Shown piece by piece: positions 59,935-64,000 of a stretch of DNA of 64,000 nt. Numbering within the stretch: the stretch's first letter is position 1; the number at the start of each line of letters is the position of its first letter. Under the pieces are notes generated by a model that saw only the letters and a list, made by a program, of their open reading frames with translations, searched no databases and was not told where the DNA came from. The position numbers were made by a program, and so were the translations under genes. The DNA lies in the NCBI RefSeq assembly GCF_041320705.1, contig NZ_JBGGTQ010000001.1, positions 248,001 through 312,000 of the forward strand, read 5' to 3'. Source of the DNA: Kineococcus mangrovi. GTDB taxonomy: Bacteria > Actinomycetota > Actinomycetes > Actinomycetales > Kineococcaceae.

Positions 59935-60111
59935 CGTCCACCACCTCCCGCTGCCCGAGACCGATCCGGGCCGACCGTGTGGAGGACCCGTGCGGGTACG
60001 TTAACCGGGCCGTGCGACAGTCCCGCGGAACCTCCCCCACTCGTCGCCGCGTCATCGACGCAGGGTCACCAGCGCTCTACGCAGCGCCGCTACGAGGGTG
60101 TTGCAGGCTGC

Positions 60112-60148
60112 CGACGCACCCGGCCCGCAGGTCGAGCCGGGTGCGTCG
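60112..60148 (-). terminator. Terminator hairpin after the ABC ATPase gene
   Basis: A 13-bp perfect stem (CGACGCACCCGGC and its complement) with an 11-base loop, 41 bases after the ATPase stop in the direction of transcription. No T tract follows, as is usual in high-GC actinobacteria. Confidence 0.65.
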
Positions 60149-60188
60149 AGAGGCGGACGAGCCGCGCCCGTCGAACGCGGCGGGGGCC

Positions 60189-61451
60189 TCAGGAACCGGC
60201 GTGGGCGGGCAGGCGCCCCTCGGACGCCTGCGCCCGCTCCAGCGACCGCTGACGCAGCGCCTCGGACTGCTCGCCGATCTTCTGCGCCTTCGCCTCGTCG
60301 CGGGTGAGGTTGACCCCCGTCGTCGGGTCGAACACGTGCATCCGCTTCGGGTCGAACCACAGCGTCGCGGTGTCGCCGTCCCGCACCCCGCTCATGGCGT
60401 CCAGCGTCACGACGAGCTGGGAGCGCAGGCTCTCCCCGTCCAGTTCCCGGTCGAGCTCGGCGAGCTGCTGCTTGGTCTCCTCGGCGGCCTCGAAGGGGAC
60501 GTAGGCGTAGAGCTCGTTGCCCAGCCACTCGGTGACGTCGACGTCGGCGCGGAAGGTCGCGGCCCCCTCGGGCGGATCGGTGACGTCGGCGTCGTCGAAG
60601 TGCTCGGGGCGCACGCCGACGATGAGCAGCTTGCCCTCGTAGGACCCGTCGACCTCCTCGGGGCGCGGCACCTCGCAGAACGGCAGCTGCATCGTCGTCC
60701 CGCTGACGCGCGCGGGCAGGAAGTTCATGGGCGGTGCGCCGATGAAGCCGGCGACGAAGAGGTTGACGGGCTGCTCGTACAGCTCGCGCGGGCTCGCGAC
60801 CTGCTGCAGGACGCCCTTGCGCAGCACGGCGACGCGGTCGCCGAGGGTCATGGCCTCGGTCTGGTCGTGGGTGACGTAGACCGTCGTCGTGGCCAGCGAG
60901 CGCTGCATGCGAGCGATCTCGGTGCGCATCTGCCCGCGCAGCTTGGCGTCGAGGTTCGACAGCGGCTCGTCGAACAGGAACGCCTTCGCGTCGCGGACGA
61001 TCGCGCGCCCCATCGCGACGCGCTGGCGCTGCCCACCGGAGAGGTTGGCGGGTTTGCGGTCGAGGTGCTCGTTGAGCTCGAGCATGTCGGCGGCGCGCTG
61101 GACCCGGTCGCGGACCTCGCTCTCGGGGACCTTGGAGTGGTTCAGGCGCAGCGGGAAGGCGATGTTCTCCCCCACGCTCAGGTGCGGGTAGAGGGCGTAG
61201 TTCTGGAACACCATCGCCAGGTCCCGGTCGCGGGGGGCGAGGTCGTTGACCCGCTCGCCGTCGATGAGGAGGTCCCCCTCGGTGATGTCCTCCAGCCCCA
61301 CGATCATCCGCAGCAGCGTCGACTTCCCGCAGCCCGAGGGGCCGACGAGGATGACGAACTCGCCGTCGGCGATGTCGAGGCTGACGTCGTTGACGGCGGG
61401 GAAGCCGTCGCCGTACTTCTTGACGATGTTCTTGAGTTCGATGCGAGCCAT
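60189..61451 (-). CDS. Carbohydrate ABC transporter ATP-binding protein (UgpC/MsmK-like)
   Basis: 420 residues. Walker A GPSGCGKST at 37-45, Q-loop FQNYALYPHLSVGENIAFPLR, signature LSGGQRQRVAMGRA near 138, Walker B AFLFDEPLSNLDAKLR and the H-loop VYVTHDQTEAMTLGDR. The C-terminal TOBE/OB regulatory region (from about 240) is long, as in MalK/UgpC/SugC. It is last in the operon binding protein-permease-permease-ATPase, with a 21-base gap after the permease. Confidence 0.95.
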   Translation of the reverse strand: MARIELKNIVKKYGDGFPAVNDVSLDIADGEFVILVGPSGCGKSTLLRMIVGLEDITEGDLLIDGERVNDLAPRDRDLAMVFQNYALYPHLSVGENIAFPLRLNHSKVPESEVRDRVQRAADMLELNEHLDRKPANLSGGQRQRVAMGRAIVRDAKAFLFDEPLSNLDAKLRGQMRTEIARMQRSLATTTVYVTHDQTEAMTLGDRVAVLRKGVLQQVASPRELYEQPVNLFVAGFIGAPPMNFLPARVSGTTMQLPFCEVPRPEEVDGSYEGKLLIVGVRPEHFDDADVTDPPEGAATFRADVDVTEWLGNELYAYVPFEAAEETKQQLAELDRELDGESLRSQLVVTLDAMSGVRDGDTATLWFDPKRMHVFDPTTGVNLTRDEAKAQKIGEQSEALRQRSLERAQASEGRLPAHAGS

Positions 61452-61472
61452 GTCCGGTGAACCCTTCCTGCG

Positions 61473-62315
61473 TCAGCCCTTGACCGCGCCGTTGGTGAGA
61501 CCCGCGACGATGCGGCGCTGGAACACCAGCGCCAGGACGACGACGGGGATGGTGACGATGACGGCGGCGGCCGAGATGGCCCCCGTCGGCTGGACGAAGT
61601 AGCTGGACCCGGTGAAGCTCGACAGCGCCGCCGGCACCGGTTGCGCCGCCGACGTCGAGGTCAGCGAGATGCCGAAGACGAAGTCGTTCCAGGCGATGAA
61701 GAACGCGATGATCGCCGTGGTGAACACGCCCGGGGCGGCCAGCGGCACGATGACCTTCCGGAACGCCTGCCAGCTCGTGGCGCCGTCGACCTGCGCGGCC
61801 TGCTCCATGTCCCACGGGATGCCGCGGAAGAACGCCGACATCGTCCAGATCGAGATCGGCAGCGTCAGGGCCAGGTACGGGATGATGAGCCCGGGGATGG
61901 TGTCGTACAGGCCGATCCGGCGCCACAGGTTGAACAGCGGCGTCACCATCGTGATGACGGGGAACACCGCCACGGCCAGGGCGCTGGTGAGGACGAGCCG
62001 CTTGCCCGGGAAGTTCAGCCGGGCGATCGCGTAGGCGGCGAACATCGAGAGCACGACGGCGATGAGCGTCGCCGCCAGGCAGGTGATGATCGAGTTCCGC
62101 AGGGCCGGCAGGAACAGGTCCGAGCCGTTGCCGCGGAAGATGCCGTCGTAGTTCGCCCACGTCACCTGCGACGGGAAGAACTGCCGGTCCGACAGGGCCG
62201 CCTCGGACTTGAAGCTCATCGAGACGATGTAGGCCACCGGCACCACCGCGTACAGCACGATGAGCAGGGCCCCCACGTACCAGCCGATCCTCTCCTTGAC
62301 CGACATCGCACCCAT
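61473..62315 (-). CDS. Carbohydrate ABC transporter permease (MalG-like)
   Basis: 280 residues, six membrane segments. The EAA loop reads MEQAAQVDGATSWQAFRKVIVPLAAPG near residue 175, which docks the ATPase. C-terminal GLTNGAVKG is the family ending. ATG 62315 overlaps the upstream permease stop by one base (TGATG); ATG 62306 is an alternative start. Works with the other permease and the binding protein to import a sugar or sugar derivative. Confidence 0.95.
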   Translation of the reverse strand: MGAMSVKERIGWYVGALLIVLYAVVPVAYIVSMSFKSEAALSDRQFFPSQVTWANYDGIFRGNGSDLFLPALRNSIITCLAATLIAVVLSMFAAYAIARLNFPGKRLVLTSALAVAVFPVITMVTPLFNLWRRIGLYDTIPGLIIPYLALTLPISIWTMSAFFRGIPWDMEQAAQVDGATSWQAFRKVIVPLAAPGVFTTAIIAFFIAWNDFVFGISLTSTSAAQPVPAALSSFTGSSYFVQPTGAISAAAVIVTIPVVVLALVFQRRIVAGLTNGAVKG

Positions 62316-63271
62316 CAGCCTTCACCCCTCGCTCGGGCCAGGTCGACCTTGAACACCTTGATCGCGACGAAGCAGATCACCAGGACGCAGACGAAGAGCA
62401 GGACCGACACGGCCGATCCCAGCCCGATCTCCAGCCGGCTGATCGTCTGGTTGTAGGCCAGCGACGAGACGGTCTCGGTGCCCGCCGCGCCGTTGGTCAT
62501 GATGTAGACGTTGTCGAAGATGCGGAAGGCGTCCAGCGCGCGGAACAGCAGCGCCACCATGATCGACGCCTTCATGTTCGGCAGCGTCACCCGCCACAGC
62601 CGTTCCCACGCCGTGGCCCCGTCCACCTTGGCGGCCTCGGTCATGTCGGCCGGCACCTGGGCCAGCCCGGCCAGCAGGAGCAGGGAGATGAACGGGGTCG
62701 TCTTCCAGATCTCCGAGAGGCAGATGACGAACAACGCCGACCACTTGTTGGCGAACCAGTCGAAGTCGCCCAGACCGAGCAGGTCGTTCATGAACCCCGT
62801 CGTCAGCGCGAACGCGTACTGCCACGCGTAGGCCGAGACGACGGTGATGATGGCGTAGGGCACGAGGATCGCGGTGCGGACGATGGGCCGCAGCCACCCC
62901 AGCACCTTGTGCATGACCATGGCCAGGGCGAAACCGATGACCAGCTCGACGGCCACGGTGACGACGGTGATGAGGGCGGTGTTGACCAGGGCCGACCACC
63001 ACAGGCCGTCGGTCAGGATGACGCCGTAGTTCTTCAGGCCCACGAACTCGCGGTCGCCCGGTGCGGTCAGCCGGAAGCTGAACAGGGACTCGTACAGGGC
63101 CTGCAGGATCGGGTACCCCGTGACCGCGATGAGGATCACGAACGCCGGCCCGGCCAGGTACCAGCCCAGGCGGGCCTCGGACCGGGCCTTGTCCGAACCC
63201 CGCGGCTTCCTCGCCGCCGACCGGGAGACGGACACGTCCCCGGCCGAGCGGGTCTGCATCTGCGAGCTCAC
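62315..63271 (-). CDS. Carbohydrate ABC transporter permease (MalF-like)
   Basis: 318 residues. A basic cytoplasmic N-terminus of ~33 residues precedes six membrane segments (WYLAGPAFVILIAVTGYPILQALYESL first). The EAA loop is MTEAAKVDGATAWERLWRVTLPNMK, followed by FRIFDNVYIMTNGAAGTET typical of the MalF/UgpA/LacF group. GTG 63271 overlaps the stop of the binding-protein gene by 4 bases (GTGA). Confidence 0.94.
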   Translation of the reverse strand: MSSQMQTRSAGDVSVSRSAARKPRGSDKARSEARLGWYLAGPAFVILIAVTGYPILQALYESLFSFRLTAPGDREFVGLKNYGVILTDGLWWSALVNTALITVVTVAVELVIGFALAMVMHKVLGWLRPIVRTAILVPYAIITVVSAYAWQYAFALTTGFMNDLLGLGDFDWFANKWSALFVICLSEIWKTTPFISLLLLAGLAQVPADMTEAAKVDGATAWERLWRVTLPNMKASIMVALLFRALDAFRIFDNVYIMTNGAAGTETVSSLAYNQTISRLEIGLGSAVSVLLFVCVLVICFVAIKVFKVDLARARGEG

Positions 63272-64000
63272 AGCAGCCTCTCCCCTCGCAGGACCTCCAG
63301 GATGTACTCCTGGGAGGTGACCGGTGTCTGCTGCGTCACCGACGAGACCGGCTGCCACCGGTCGGCGATGCCCTGGCTGACCTCGTTGTAGTAGGCCGTC
63401 TGCGGACGCGGGGCCGCGGCCTTCAGGGACTCCCGGATCGTGTCGTACATGGGGTAGGCCTCCTGCACCGTCGGGTCGTCGTAGACCGACTCCAACGCCG
63501 CCGGGTTCCCGTCGGAGACCATGTAGGCCGCCTGGTTCTGCTCCGAGACGATGCAGGAGACCGCCTGGAAGGCGGCGTCCTGGTGCTCGCTGAAGGCGCT
63601 GACGCCGACGTCGATCCCGCCGAGCGGCGGTTTGGCCTCCTGCCCCTGGCTCATCGCCGGGTAGGTCGTCCAGCCGTAGTCGTCGAAGACCGCCTGGTCC
63701 ATCGTGCCCTCCTCGGCCGCCGCCTTGCCCTGGGCGTAGACGAACGGCCAGTTCACCATGAACGCCGCACCGCCCTGCTGGAACAGGTTGGCCGTGGCGG
63801 CCTCGTCGCGGTTGTCGATGCCCGGGCCGCCGACACCGGCCGCGGTGATGTCCTGCATGACCTTCGCGGCGGCCCGGCCGGCCTCGGAGTCGATGCCCAG
63901 CCGCAGGTCCTCGCCCTTGGCGTCGGGGTTCTCGATGATCGTCCCGCCGGCCGAGGTGATCATGGCGTTGACCCACACCGTCATGGACTCCGCGCGCTGG
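63268..64000 (-). CDS. Extracellular solute-binding protein (partial, N-terminus outside window)
   Basis: The C-terminal ~243 residues of a type 1 carbohydrate-binding protein. ENPDAKGEDLRLGIDSEAGRAAAKVMQDI, ATANLFQQGGAAFMVNWPFVYAQGK and FQAVSCIVSEQNQAAYMVSDGNPAAL match this family. Its signal peptide and N-lobe lie beyond the right edge. The sugar cannot be read from this part; the MalF/MalG/UgpC-type partners suggest a disaccharide such as trehalose or maltose, or a related glucoside. Confidence 0.9.
   Translation of the reverse strand, partial: QRAESMTVWVNAMITSAGGTIIENPDAKGEDLRLGIDSEAGRAAAKVMQDITAAGVGGPGIDNRDEAATANLFQQGGAAFMVNWPFVYAQGKAAAEEGTMDQAVFDDYGWTTYPAMSQGQEAKPPLGGIDVGVSAFSEHQDAAFQAVSCIVSEQNQAAYMVSDGNPAALESVYDDPTVQEAYPMYDTIRESLKAAAPRPQTAYYNEVSQGIADRWQPVSSVTQQTPVTSQEYILEVLRGERLL

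Noticed and set aside
60005-60110. Possible small gene between the ABC ATPase and the acetyltransferase
   Set aside because: Open frames exist but lack ribosome sites and coherent composition; the stretch is better explained as 3' untranslated region and promoter.

Overview
The window is about 64 kb of very GC-rich (roughly 75%) actinobacterial chromosome. GTG starts are frequent and leaderless start sites are common. Gene order matches the conserved actinobacterial core: ahpE-DUF3052-aceE-fasR/mabR-fabD-acp-kas, dnaG-dgt, glyS-zur, and uppS-recO with era-corC-ybeY-phoH, all of which neighbour one another in Mycobacterium. Together with the efeUOB and glucarate genes, this suggests a free-living actinomycete, most likely Kineococcus or a close relative (an inference, not proven). 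I see no rRNA, CRISPR array, prophage, insertion sequence or clear island. This is mostly core genome with a metabolic accessory stretch at about 40.5-49 kb.

Layout. 0-5.4 kb: Nif3-like protein (partial), tRNA-Val, peroxiredoxin, DUF3052, FdhD and the homodimeric pyruvate dehydrogenase E1 (aceE). 5.4-11.8 kb: a small membrane protein, a helical-repeat protein, then the fatty-acid synthase II cluster fasR-fabD-fabH-acpP-fabF. 11.9-13.9 kb: DUF3145, two unrecognised proteins and a candidate structured RNA. 13.9-17.1 kb: the efeUOB ferrous-iron uptake operon with an IdeR-like box in its promoter, divergent from ilvA. 17.3-24.3 kb: ilvA, a thioredoxin-like protein, a PH-domain protein, tRNA-Met, tRNA-Asn, dnaG, metY, a CoA-binding protein and a septum-formation-like protein. 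24.3-31.5 kb: dgt-dus, benE-glyS, and a zinc locus (zur, a COG0523 protein without a Walker A motif under a palindromic Zur-type box, and HU). 31.6-40.4 kb: ppc, uppS, a histidine phosphatase, recO, a GGDEF protein, and leuA preceded by a 16-residue leucine-rich leader peptide. 40.5-45.9 kb: a D-glucarate catabolic operon (two glucarate-dehydratase-type enolases around kdgD, then tam) and a LysR regulator. 46-48.8 kb: three aldo/keto reductases. 48.9-55.6 kb: a metallo-beta-lactamase-fold hydrolase, a membrane-anchored alkaline-phosphatase-superfamily protein, and era-corC-ybeY-phoH. 55.7-64 kb: DUF4245, glpX, a PfkB kinase, a CelD-type acetyltransferase, and a carbohydrate ABC transporter (ATPase, two permeases, partial binding protein).

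Regulation visible in the sequence. At least a dozen start codons lie exactly 6-7 bases after a -10-like hexamer (A at position 2, T at position 6), which predicts leaderless mRNAs. Other signals are the leuA attenuator, a Zur-type palindrome, an IdeR-like box, a CRP-like site, a LysR-type inverted repeat and several GC-rich hairpins between convergent genes. No stretch over 300 bases lacks a gene. The longest gaps are 40239-40515 (leuA leader and divergent promoters), 59935-60188 (terminator hairpin and the acetyltransferase promoter) and 12386-12622 (divergent promoters; nothing else recognised).
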